Shown here in pieces: positions 20,968 through 59,904 of a stretch of 64,000 nt of DNA. The stretch comes from Eriocheir sinensis. Its lineage: Eukaryota; Arthropoda; Malacostraca; Decapoda; Varunidae. Position numbers and translations under genes: made by a program. The stretch lies in the NCBI RefSeq assembly GCF_024679095.1, contig NC_066531.1:1629271-1693270 (forward strand), read 5' to 3'. The notes under the pieces are model-generated. The model saw only the letters and a program-made list of their open reading frames with translations, searched no databases and was not told the DNA's origin. The number at the start of each line of letters is the position of its first letter. The stretch's first letter is position 1.

Positions 20968-21833
20968 AGCTTGGTAAAAGTTGGAAAGTTTGGTTTAGTC
21001 GGCGCAACATCTGTGGTCATATGCCGGAGAGAGACAGAAGGGGAAGGAATTATAGGAGAAGGGAACAGTTGGAAAGTTTGGTTTAGTGGGCGTAACATCT
21101 GTGGTCATATGCCGGAGAGAGACAGAAGGGGAAGGAATTATAGGAGAAGGGAACAGTTGGAAAGTTTGGTTTAGTCGGCGCAACATCTGTGGTCATATGC
21201 CGGAGAGAGACAGAAGGGGAAGGAATTATAGGAGAAGGGAACAGTTGGAAAGTTTGGTTTAGTCGGCGCAACATCTGTGGTCATATGCCGGAGAGAGACA
21301 GAAGGGGAAGGAATTATAGGAGAAGGGAACAGTTGGAAAGTTTGGTTTAGTGGGCGCAACATCTGTGGTCATATGCCGGAGAGAGACAGAAGGGGAAGGA
21401 ATTATAGGAGAAGGGAACAGTTGGAAAGTTTGGTTTAGTGGGCAACATCTGTGGTCATAGCCGGAGAGAGACAGAAGGGGAAGGAATTATAGGAGAAGGG
21501 AACAGTTGGAAAGTTTGGTTTAGTCGGCGCAACATCTGTGGTCATATGCCGGAGAGAGACAAGGGGAAGGAATTATAGGAGAAGGGAACAGTTGGAGAGT
21601 TTGGTTTAGTCGGCGCAACATCTGTGGTCATATTCCGGAGAGAGACAGAAGGGGGAGGAACTATAGAAGGGAACAGACCCCAGGAGACGGGACACAACCC
21701 CCGATTAATACCTGGTACACCGCTGGGTGGACAGGGGCGTAGGGTATCGGAAAAGCCGCCTAAATTTTTCCACGCCACCCGGGCTCTCTCGGTTGTGAGC
21801 CGAGTGTGCTAACCACTGCACCACGAAGCCCCC
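20968..21833 (-). mobile_element. tRNA-Val-derived SINE with 88-bp array
   Basis: Reading from 21833 leftward, GGGGGCTTCGTGGTGCAGTG is followed by CTCGGCTCACAACCGAG. This forms a 5-bp anticodon stem with a CTCACAA loop (anticodon CAC, Val). The SINE body runs into about eight 88-bp units (CCTTCTCCTATAATTCCTTC, CATATGACCACAGATGTTGC). The array lies upstream of RAD9 exon 1. Confidence 0.85.
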
Positions 21834-21904
21834 TTGTCATAGTGATCCGCCTTTTGTTGGTAATCATAGGGGGGGGGGGGGGGGGTCAGCCAGGTACACA
21901 ACAC

Positions 21905-22085
21905 CGGGTACTAGGACATCCCGTAATGGGTTTAAATTGGATAAATTCAGATTCAACAAGAAGATGCAAGAATTGGATTACGAACAGAGCGGTAGATGCG
22001 TGGAACAGGCTGGGTAGTCATGTGGTGAGTGCCAACACAACAGTCGCATTCAAAAATATATAGAGAGCATTTGAGGAGAGTCCCC
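21905..22085 (+). mobile_element. LINE ORF2 C-terminal remnant with frameshift
   Basis: One frame reads TRTSRNGFKLDKFRFNKKMQ and the next NWITNRAVDAWNRLGSHVVS, then ANTTVAFKN and a stop. Together these give the W-N-x-L-x-x-x-V-V-x-A-x-x-x-x-x-F-K ending of non-LTR reverse transcriptases. 22086-22455 holds G/C runs and a possible further remnant (NSLRIFKKALDSLI at about 22340-22381). Confidence 0.75.
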
Positions 22086-22459
22086 TGCGGCTCTATAATC
22101 AGTAATATTTTATAAGAAGTCCGCCTCCTACCCCAGCCCCCCTACCCCCCAAGACAAGCCTGGGGAACTGTGGGGAACCGGGGTTTTGGGGAGGAAGCCA
22201 AAACCACTGAAATAAATGGGCTTCCAAAATTACCCTAGAAAAATCCCTAAATGAAGGATAGGGGGGGGGCTGGAGTGGCGGAGGGGGAGGTGGACTTCTT
22301 ATAAGGTATTACCCTATAGTGAGTTACCCAGTAGAAACAGTAACAGTCTGAGAATCTTCAAGAAAGCGCTGGACTCACTTATTCCCTAAATCCTATGACT
22401 TAAGAAATATGAGGATTGAGAACGACCAGCTTGGACAATTAACCGTTTCACCCAAACCA

Positions 22460-22825
22460 CGATTTTCTGATGTGATTAATGTTTTTCTGGTGATGTGGAG
22501 AATTGAGGAGAACTTTAGGTGTTAATATCGCTGTTATGATGTTAGCGGCGGCCATGTGGAGCGCTGGGCCTGAAACATCAACGGTATATATATTTATGGA
22601 CAGGGCGGGGTTGGGTTCACAGGAGCTGCCTTGCGTAAACATTTTCTGACGTGTGTTCATGTTTTTCTGGTGATGTGGAGAATTGAGGAGACATTTATGT
22701 GTTAATATCGCTGTTATGATGTTAGCGGCGGCCATGTGGAGCGCTGGGCCTGAAACATCAACGGCATATATATTCATGGACGGGGATGTTGGGTTCACAG
22801 GAGCTGCCTTGCGCAAACCCAACGC
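22460..22825. repeat. Two direct copies of a ~180-bp unit
   Basis: GTTTTTCTGGTGATGTGGAG to GGAGCTGCCTTGCG occurs twice with about 95% identity by eye. No coding signal. Confidence 0.85.
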
Positions 22826-23208
22826 CCTCTTTTAGACTCCTTACTTTATTTCTGGCTTCTTCTTGGGTGTTTTATGGGGCTGGTTAGGCTGTGGGGCACC
22901 TTGGCAGCAGTGAGGGTCGCCTTGAGGCTTCTTGACGGGGCGCGGGGCGTTTGTTTACATTCTTGCTCTTGCTCTTGCTGTACATAACCCGTTGGTGAGG
23001 CTGAGTGGAGGGACGAGTGGACGAGTGATTGAGGCGGTAAAAGAGTTCTTGGAGGGCATGTGGCGTGCAGTATGTAGGGAATGATATTTTTCCCCGAGGA
23101 GAACATAGACTTCCCGCATGTTTTGTTTTATTTTCGCTGGAGCGGCCGATACAAAGGCCTGGCTGGGGAGAAATCCCGAGCTATCTGTGACATCAAGATC
23201 AAGCGCCA
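22826..23208 (-). other. GC-rich non-repeat island with overlapping open frames, function unknown
   Basis: This is one of the few unique-looking stretches. On the minus strand, an ATG at 23209 opens MALDLDVTDSSGFLPSQAFV, and a second frame ends at 22846 in a TAA inside an AATAAA. The ATG lies right where a MITE ends (23210), so an original exon could have been cut by that insertion. No family is recognised; it may be non-coding. Confidence 0.25.
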
Positions 23209-23209
23209 T

Positions 23210-23401
23210 TGCCAGATTGTCGTACTCAGAGCATAGTATTTCCCGGTTTCTGACGCCTAACTATTGCCAAGGAACATCAGGAATGAACTATTTTAACGAT
23301 AATTATAAGTGAATCTCCTTATTGGGGTCCACGAGACAGTTTTTGGCTCGGAAGTCGGTAAATGCAAGAGGCTGAGTTAGACAATCTGGCAACGTTGGAG
23401 A
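23210..23401. mobile_element. hAT-type MITE (family CAACGTTGCCAGATT)
   Basis: TTGCCAGATTGTCGTACTCA and its near-complement AGACAATCTGGCAACGTTG bound a 190-bp element with ACTATTTTAACGATAATTAT inside. It is the same family as 25296, 28371, 52610 and 58937. Its left end is degraded and no clean duplication is visible. Confidence 0.8.
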
Positions 23402-23684
23402 GTCTGACCTTCACATCGACACAAAAATAAAACAAAACAAGCAATATCCATTACAAATCATCCTATTCCCTATTTCTTCCACATCACATCTTTTCCATAA
23501 ATCTCTTCATGGCTTCTATAATTCTCTCATTTGCTGGCCTAATTAACCTTCGACCATGGCATATATATGATACCTACCGTAGCTTCGTCATGGTAGACTA
23601 CGGAGAGGCCTTCTTGTATTTCCCTTCAATGTTGGTCTCCTATAGTGGAAAGAAATGTCCCCAGTTGCCAGTAATAAGAGGCCG

Positions 23685-24006
<322 letters not shown>

Positions 24007-24362
24007 ACCATGAAACTTAAAATATACAATATGGTAGGAGTCTTCAAGGTGGATTGCCTCATCCCTCCACTGAAAGTTCCTAGCGAGAGGATGCTTCGGG
24101 GCCCCTGGATTCCTGTTATATACATGTTTTTTAAATGTTACTAAATAAATGAGAAAATTTTGGAAGACATATTTTTCAGAATTTCAAAGATACGTTTTCA
24201 ACTAAAATAGAAGTTGAAATTCCAGAGGAGGTTTTAAACATGCAAGTGACCAGTTTTAAGTTTTTCAATAAATTAATGACCTGATTTTATATGGATTTTA
24301 CTTGCCTCGGGGTCCAGTCAACACCCCGAAGTATGGAAAGTATATAGCAGGATTTATAGGAT

Positions 24363-24368
<6 letters not shown>

Positions 24369-24443
<75 letters not shown>

Positions 24444-25050
24444 GTCTGTCTCCTCCTGTCTCAACTCCTACGAAAGCCTTGTCAAATATGTGTTTCTAGG
24501 TTCACGGTACAGAAGAAGGGTCAGACTACCACCAGGGTCATAAAACTACTGGAAATGCCCACAACTCCTACGAAAGCTTTGTCAAATAGGTGTTTCTAGG
24601 TTCACGGTACAGAGGAAGGGTCAAACTACCACCAGGGTCATAAAACTAATCCTGGAAATGCCCACACCTCCTACGAAAGCCTTGTCAAATATGTGTTTCT
24701 AGGTTCACGGTACAGAGGAAGGGTCAAACTACCACCAGGGTCATAAAACTAATCCTGGAAATGCCCACACCTCCTACGAAAGCTTTGTCAAATAGGTGTT
24801 TCTAGGTTCACGGTACAGAAGAAGGGTCAAACTACCACCAGGGTCATAAAACTACCCCTGGAAAGCCCTACAGCTCCTACGAAAGCCTTGTCAAATATGT
24901 GTTTCTAGGCTCACAGTACAGAGGAAGGGTCAAACTACCACCAGGGTCATAAAACTACCCCTGGAAAGCCCTACAGCTCCTACGAAAGCCTTGTCAAATA
25001 TGTGAACTTGTGGGTCGAAATGCTTTAAAATACGACAGAGCCCGTCCAGA
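24369..25050 (+). mobile_element. (CT)n tract and TIR element with ~106-bp array
   Basis: CT repeats (24369-24440) run directly into five units (AACTACCACCAGGGTCATAA, GAAAGCCTTGTCAAATATG). The right end TTTAAAATACGACAG is the terminal repeat. The left end was replaced by the microsatellite. 25051-25287 is unassigned. Confidence 0.8.
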
Positions 25051-25295
25051 GGTGAACTCAAGTTACATTCTACATAACATGAAAATATGAAACTTACTTA
25101 GCTACATAGATGGCGCCACTATAAACACTTACCTGCCCCCACTGTTTCGCTGACGTCATTTTAACGTCATTAACGGAACAGTGGGAACCCCGCCTAGTAC
25201 AACCCCTCTGTTCAGCTATACCCGCCACGGAAGTTGAGTAATTTAATCTTGCTTTATGAGGTACAACAATTAAGTCCTTGGGGGTTCCCGTGGCG

Positions 25296-25497
25296 CAGGG
25301 TTACCAAATTATCGTACTCAGGCACTCAGCACATCGTATTTTCCGGCTCTGAGTCACAGCCATCGCAAACAAACGCCAATAAGTAGTGCTTTCAACGAGA
25401 ACTTTAACTGGAATCTCGTTATCTGTGTGGGTAGGAAAGTTTTATGCCCTGGAACTGATAAATGCGATGTTCTGAGTACGATAATTTGGCAACCCTC
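25296..25497. mobile_element. hAT-type MITE with perfect 8-bp duplication
   Basis: CAGGGTTACCAAATTATCG and CGATAATTTGGCAACCCTC are inverted ends, flanked by CCGTGGCG at 25288-25295 and 25498-25505. No coding capacity (202 bp). Confidence 0.9.
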
Positions 25498-25719
25498 CCG
25501 TGGCGTTACTTAAAACAGGAAGGAAGGAAGGATATGATGTTAGCCACTAAGGAATGACGTCAAGATTTTGTGTAATTAAACGCTGTATTAGTATGTGTTA
25601 AGTTAGGCCTATATATAGCTAGTTATAGGCTTTTTTGGGGGGGGAGGAATGGGGATATGTAGCTTACTTAGGCTTTTTTTTAGGGGGAGCGGGGGTCTGC
25701 TGAAATTATACGGGGCAGG

Positions 25720-26345
25720 GCGGGCGCGGTTCTCTGCTGAAAACGTTTGCTGGAAATGGCGGGGCGGGGCGGGGCGGGTGTGGGTTCTTAGCTGAAAACG
25801 TTTGCAGGACATGGCGGGGCGGGGCGGGGCGCGGTTCTCTGCTGAAAACGTTTGCGGGACATGGCGGGGCTGGGCGGGTGTGAGTTCTTAGCTGAAAACG
25901 TTTGCAGGACATGGCGGGGGGGCGGGGCGGGGGTGGGTTCTTAGCTGAAAACGTTTGCGGGACATGGCGGGCCGGGGCGAGTGTGGGTTCTTAGCTGAAA
26001 ACGTTTGCAGGACATGGCGGGGCGGGGCTGGGCGGGTGTGGGTTCTCTGCTGAAAACGTTTGCTGGAAATGGCGGGGCGGGGCTGGGCGGGTGTGAGGTC
26101 TCTGCTGAAAACGTTTGCGAGACGGGGCGGGGCGGGGCGGGTGTGAGTTCTCTGCTGAAAACGTTTGCAGGACATGGCGGGGCGGGGCGGGGCGCGGTTC
26201 TCTGCTGAAAACGTTTGCAGGACATGGCGGGGCGGGGCGGGGCGGGGGTGGGTTCTCTGCTGAAAACGTTTGCAGGACATGGCGGGGCGGGGCGGGGCGG
26301 GGCGCGGTTCTCTGCTGAAAACGCTTGCCTGGCGGGGCGGGGGTG
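25720..26345. repeat. GC-rich minisatellite, units of about 50 bp
   Basis: GCTGAAAACGTTTGCAGGAC alternates with runs of GGCGGGGCGGGGC. Clustered GGGG on the plus strand gives strong G-quadruplex potential. 25506-25719 and 26346-26450 show no gene. Confidence 0.9.
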
Positions 26346-26459
26346 AGGTGGGTGTGGACTGGGGCAGTGCGGGCGGTTGGCAGACACTTGGTTTAAAAGC
26401 CCGATTCTCACTGTGGGGACACGGTCAAAATCCATTCACGGTCTGGTCGTATATATATA

Positions 26460-26620
26460 TATATTTTTTTTTTACGGCAGAGGCGAAAGAGTAAAGGCTT
26501 AAAAAAAAACAATAATTAAAAAAAAAAGCCCTCTATATACTGCTCCTGAATAGAGTGGGCGAAATAGAGGTCAGTTTCGGGAGGAGAGGTGCCCTGATAC
26601 CCTCCTTTTGAAAGCGTTCG
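26460..26620 (-). mobile_element. LINE 3' end fragment
   Basis: In reverse it reads the same 3' segment as 32080-32223 (GGGTATCAGGGCACCTCTCC, GAAACTGACCTCTATTTCG), ending in a poly(T)/A-rich stretch. (ATT)n follows at 26625-26694. Confidence 0.75.
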
Positions 26621-26635
26621 TGTTATTACTATTAC

Positions 26636-26694
<59 letters not shown>

Positions 26695-26695
<1 letters not shown>

Positions 26696-27145
26696 GCAAG
26701 AGTTAACCAGCATCTTCACTCTTTCATCCCTATACTGTCCAAACCCCTTATGCAAGAGTTAACCAGCATCTTCACTCTTTCATCCCTATACTGTCCAAAC
26801 CCCTTATGCAAGAGTTAACCAGCATCTTCACTCTTTCATCCCTATACTGTCCAAACCCCTTATGCAAGAGTTAACCAGCATCTTCACTCTTTCATCCCTA
26901 TACTGTCCAAACCCCTTATGCAAGAGTTAACCAGCATCTTCACTCTTTCATCCCTATACTGTCCAAACCCCTTATGCAAGAGTTAACCAGCATCTTCACT
27001 CTTTCATCCCTATACTGTCCAAAACCCTTATGCAAGAGTTAACCAGCATCTTCACTCTTTCATCCCTATACTGTCCAAACCCCTTACGCAAGAGTTAACC
27101 AGCATCTTGACAACTCTTTCATCCCTATACTCTCCAGGTTAGCAT
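26695..27145 (+). repeat. 56-bp LINE-derived tandem array
   Basis: About eight units of CAGCATCTTCACTCTTTCAT, CCCTATACTGTCC, AAACCCCTTATGCAAGAG, opposite in strand to the LINE end at 26460. More fragments reach about 27325, interrupted by unrelated sequence at about 27150-27240. Confidence 0.9.
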
Positions 27146-27333
27146 GCAAGAGTTAACCAGCATCAATAGTTAGTTTGCCTATAGCGGCCATGGCGGGTCT
27201 TGAACGCGGGTCACCCTGACTCAACCATGACACCGCGCCCGCATCCCTATACTGTCCAAACCCTTATGCAAGTGTCTGACCACTCAGCCTTTCATGTATA
27301 TAAGTACTTGCAAGAGGACCAGCATCTTCACTC

Positions 27334-27453
<120 letters not shown>

Positions 27454-27837
27454 AAAACATCATTTTAATCTCAAATGCTTCCCTATAGTGTTTCTCAGGA
27501 CCTCCCACACCAGGAAACTTTGTATGTAAACACATTTCGAAGGTGTTAATTAAGGCCCGTAAAGGGATATCCGCCATAGAGGTTGGATTAGAGGAGGCGA
27601 CGCTCTGTGGGGAAACGTGAAGTCGAGTCCGCCATCTTGGTATTGGCAGAAACAGGTGTTGTCAACCCGACTAATCATCTTGGCCTTCTTAAAGATTTGT
27701 TGTGTGAGCCAAGGGCGTTTAAACAAGGCCCAGACGACGGCCCAGAATGTACTAGGTAGGTATATATATGCTATACTCCCTGTACATAAGGGCGATAGTA
27801 CCAGAAATTGTCGTACTTGCCAAATTGTATATATATA

Positions 27838-27932
27838 TTTCTCTTTTTTTTTCTTTTACAGCAAAGGAAACACCACAAGGGCACAGAAAAAAAGAAACTA
27901 TAAAAAAAAGCCCGCTGCTCTCTGCTCCTAAA
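27838..27932 (-). mobile_element. LINE 3' UTR fragment
   Basis: TTTACAGCAAAGGAAACACC and AAAAGCCCGCTGCTC in reverse match the LINE tail of 32150-32223. Next to it lies (GA)n at 28011-28064. Confidence 0.7.
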
Positions 27933-28007
27933 CCCTTAACCATCGCACAGAAGAAAAATATTGATAATTAAGGGTTAACAATATAATATAATTGATCGTT
28001 GTTACCG

Positions 28008-28069
<62 letters not shown>

Positions 28070-28154
28070 ACTATCGCAGCACTGTATCGCTCAAGGCCAT
28101 TGTGACGGAGGTGTGCACTGAGGCCCCGCGCAGCTATCTATATAAGTACTATCA

Positions 28155-28347
28155 GGGATTCCACGATATCGTATTCACCGAACTAAATTTTCCCATATCT
28201 AACGCATAATGACTGCACAAAACCCGCTATAATTAACACTTCTAGCAATAAATACAAATAGGTGTCGTTAATTTTGTGGGTGGGACATTTTTTAGCCTGA
28301 AATCGGGAAGAATGAGAAGCTGAGAACGACAATCTGGCACCGTTGCG
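28155..28347. mobile_element. Diverged hAT-type MITE
   Basis: Only the right end (ACGACAATCTGGCACCGTTG) and the internal spacing resemble the CAACGTTGCCAGATT family. The left end is mutated. Confidence 0.5.
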
Positions 28348-28370
28348 TACGACACTCCGGTAACGCTGGG

Positions 28371-28565
28371 CAACGTTGCCAGATTGCCGAACCCAGAGCA
28401 TAGTATTGACCGTTTTCTGACGCGTAACTATCGCCAAGAAGCATCAGGATCTAACTCTTTTAACGATAACTATAAATGAGTTCCGTTATTGGAGCCCAGA
28501 AGACGGATTTGGGGGTAGGAAGTCGGGAAATATGAGCAGCTGAATACGACAATCTGGCAACGTTG
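28371..28565. mobile_element. hAT-type MITE next to the DDIT4-like promoter
   Basis: CAACGTTGCCAGATTG and AATCTGGCAACGTTG are inverted ends. The perfect 8-bp duplication ACGCTGGG flanks them (28363-28370 and 28566-28573). The TATA box begins 12 bases after the element. Confidence 0.92.
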
Positions 28566-28577
28566 ACGCTGGGGCAC

Positions 28578-28613
28578 TATATAAGCAAGCCGATGCTGCG
28601 CGGGAGCTTCAGT
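28578..28613 (+). promoter_or_regulatory. Core promoter of the DDIT4-like gene (TATA + initiator)
   Basis: TATATAAG at 28578-28585 is followed by an arthropod initiator TCAGT at 28609-28613. The initiator A (28611) lies 33 bases from the first T of the TATA box, the normal spacing. The predicted 5' UTR is 196 bases. One GCGTG (28648-28652) fits a hypoxia-response core but is weak on its own. A hAT-type MITE ends 12 bases upstream. Confidence 0.75.
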
Positions 28614-28806
28614 AAGTCGCTGACACTGCAAGGTATAGCAAGGAAGAGCGTGACTATCGTGCTACCTGGCTTCGTGACCTTTAATTAATACACGGACACA
28701 TCCAGTTTTAATTATCGAAGGAAGGAATTGAATAAGTCCTCCAGCCATTCACTGACCTTTTTAGACCTTGACAAGTGATATTCTTTCCTCCAAGCCTTTG
28801 ACCAAG

Positions 28807-57120
<28,314 letters not shown>

Positions 57121-57440
57121 TCCCTGGCGGTCGGCGGAGCAGCAGCCGAGAGAGTCAGAGAGTTCTCGCAAAGTTCATCGGATCTGGTTGTGGCTAATTA
57201 ATAAGAGTTAAGTGTTAAACGTTCCTTGTGATGGTGTTTAGGGAAGCAGTCCAAGGAAGGAGTTTAAGGTGCTATGTGAAGGGAGCCTGAGTCAGTCTCG
57301 CCCCCAGCAGTGTGGCGGGCGGGGCTGTCTTCCCTCAAGTCTGGTTCAGGAGTAGTAGGTGTTGATGACTATAACCGGACGCATTATCCTATTATATTAT
57401 CGAGTACTCGGCCAAGGCGTGACTGCCCTGCCTCAGAGGA
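57121..57440 (+). other. Probable 3' UTR of the DDIT4-like gene
   Basis: Follows the TGA directly and lacks known repeats. No AATAAA is present here. The first one is at 57886-57891, inside a MITE, so the true 3' end is uncertain. Confidence 0.45.
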
Positions 57441-57655
57441 CACAAGGGCCATATTTTTAAACATTTCTGTGCCCAACAACATGTATTTTACTAGACTTTC
57501 ATGGGAGTTAAGGGCATTTCCAGGGGTACTTTTATGACCCTGGTGGTAGTCTGAGCCTTCTTCTGTACCGTGAACCTAAAAGAACACTCATTAGAACTCG
57601 CTTGTTGGACTCTGGAAATTGGTGTGTGGGGCGGGACCATCTCACAATACCAACC
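57440..57655 (-). mobile_element. Single-unit TIR-family element
   Basis: CCATATTTTTAAACATTTCT terminal side, one unit and the end CAATACCAACC. A short member without an array, useful as a pre-expansion form. Confidence 0.75.
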
Positions 57656-57662
57656 TTTGTAA

Positions 57663-57977
57663 GCCCCGTTCACACTGGGCCACGACTACCCACGACTCTA
57701 GGGTAACACACGAGGTCTTGGGTGTTGATGTGAAAGGGTCGGGCTTGTCTTGAAAGAGGTCTTGAGACTGTTTCCGAATGCTGCGCCGACGTCGTGACTG
57801 GAGTCTGGAGTCGTGAGAGTTAGTACGACATGCTGGCAGCTAGTTGGCCGAATATCCCAGACGGTCGGCAAGACACCAAGACCCCAATAAAACCTCCCCC
57901 CCCCTTCTTGGAGCGTGGGAACCAATTTGTCACATGGGTTGTCGCGGCCCAGACTCGGCACAGTGCGAACGGGGCTA
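57663..57977. mobile_element. MITE with ends AGCCCCGTTCACACTG
   Basis: AGCCCCGTTCACACTG at the left and CAGTGCGAACGGGGCT at the right are inverted ends of a 315-bp element, resembling Harbinger/ISL2EU-type ends. No convincing duplication was seen. Confidence 0.7.
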
Positions 57978-58174
57978 CACCTGGCTTGCACTTATCTACC
58001 ACTGTTCAATGTCCGCCGCTGGGCAAGGCTCTGAGCTTTGTGTATGTTTGAGTCTCGTATCTTCCTGACGAGTTCCACGTCGTGTGTTCTGAACGACTCA
58101 AAATACTTAAGTGCAATGCCTTTGAGGAGACGCGAAAATAGACTTGCAAACGGAGGAGCGGTGCTTGTCAGGAG

Positions 58175-58630
58175 AACCCAAAGTCTATATATACCAAGTC
58201 AAGTCACGCGCAGGAGGCGGTTTTGGGGCGGAGCAGCGGGATGACGTCACTTGGAGCCAAAACGAAATACCCGGCAGTTCAGGGGTGACTAAAGTTGGGG
58301 CCGTGTGTGCACTCTGGATGTACATTCTCGCCTTCTTTCACAGCGCGTTCAGGCAAGCCACTGACGGAAAAATATGTCTTTTTATTGTGCTATTGCGTGA
58401 CTGTAATTCCAATGCCTACAAACGGCGGTGTGGGGTGTGAGGGAGGGCATGTTGAAGTGATTGATTTAAATTAGTCCGCCTTTCCTCGTTTTCTCTACAT
58501 CCCTGTTTCTACATTCTCTAGTTTGGCTCCAAGCAACGTCACGCATAAACCACGCCTCCTCGGCCGTGTCTCCTCCCACAAACCTGCGCGTGGCATGACT
58601 TGGTGTATATAGACTTTGGTGTTCACAAAA
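58175..58630. mobile_element. MITE with ~90-bp inverted ends CCAAAGTCTATATA
   Basis: CCAAAGTCTATATATACCAA to CACTTGGAGCCAAA at the left is mirrored by TTTGGCTCCAAGCAACGTCA to TGTATATAGACTTTGG at the right. About 450 bp, with no transposase. 58001-58174 and 58631-58920 show no gene. Confidence 0.8.
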
Positions 58631-58920
58631 TCAGTTTCCGACCTTCCCACACCACTGAGCCGAGGAGTTAATTAAAGGGCATGAAATACGTGTCAGATAT
58701 TTTGTTTGTTTGTTTTTTAAGCGGTGTGATGTAACTCGTGCTTAAAGGCTCATACATTCACTTCTATTGTAATACAGATGACAGCTTTTGGTCATGTTAA
58801 TATCTGTTTCATATTTCAAAGCATTGATTGTTCATTTAACCCATTGTACATATCATAATGCTTCTCATCTCACATCAATGCAAGTTTACATCGATCATTA
58901 TCGTACGCGTTCGTCGATAC

Positions 58921-59346
58921 ACACACACACACACACCAACGTTGCCAGATTGTCGTACTCAGAGCATAGTATTTCCCGGTTTCTGGCGCCTAACTATTGC
59001 CAAGGAACATCAGGAATTAACTATTTTAACGATAATTATAAGTGAATCTCCTTAGTGGGGTCCAGGAGACTGTTTTTGGGTCAGAAGTCGGTAAATATGA
59101 GGCTGAGTACGATAATCTGGCAACGGTCTCTCACACACACACACACACACACACCAATGTTGCCAAATTGTCGTACTCAGAGCATAGTATTTCCCGGTTT
59201 CTGACGCCTAACTATTGCCAAGAAACATCAGGAATTAACTATTTTAACGATAATTATAAGTAAATCTCCTTATTGGGGTCCACGAGACAGTTTTTGGGGT
59301 CTAAGTCGGTAAATATATGAGGCTGAGTACGATAATCTGGCAACGG

Positions 59347-59378
<32 letters not shown>

Positions 59379-59570
59379 CAATGTTGCCAAATTGTCGTAC
59401 TCAGAGCATAGTATTTCCCGGTTTCTGACGCCTAACTATTGCCAAGGAACATCAGGAATTAACTATTTTAACGATAATTATAAGTGAATCTCCTTATTGT
59501 GGTCCAGGAGACTGTTTTGGGGTCAGAAGTCGGTAAATATATGAGGCTGAGTACGATAATCTGGCAACGG

Positions 59571-59627
<57 letters not shown>

Positions 59628-59750
59628 AACGTTGCCAGATTATCGTATTCAGCCTCCTGTTTGCCAATCTCAGACCCCGAAGGTACGAGAGTTTGAGGCT
59701 TAAAAATTATAAATACAATGTGGTGAATACGATAATCTGGCAACGCTGCT
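58921..59750. repeat. Four hAT-type MITEs in tandem, separated by (CA)n
   Basis: CA tract plus MITE (CAACGTTGCCAGATTGTCG to CTGGCAACGGTCTC) repeats at 58937, 59150, 59378 and 59627, with a period near 220 bases. The fourth copy belongs to the 52610 subfamily and has an internal deletion. Confidence 0.88.
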
Positions 59751-59904
59751 CCGAGTCTAGCGCGTGATCAGACCATGGTGAATTGTATACACCAAAAATT
59801 TATACCTTTTAATAAAATGTAAAATAAGTGTTTCTTTTTTTAACCTTTCAGAAAGTTCTATCAAAATGTTTCTAGTAAAGGACATGTTTCCGGTTAGGGG
59901 GGGG

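Noticed and set aside
20753..22085. 88-bp array frames (63 codons, recurring every 88 bases)
   Set aside because: They arise from the repeat, whose length is not a multiple of three, so frames close after about two units.
22826..23209. Calling 22846-23209 a protein-coding gene
   Set aside because: No family match, no clear splice sites and frames that do not join; kept only as an unassigned island.
28363..28573. Using the MITE inverted ends as a bidirectional promoter for RAD9 and the DDIT4-like gene
   Set aside because: RAD9 starts about 8 kb away with other repeats between, and the MITE lacks TATA/initiator pairs.
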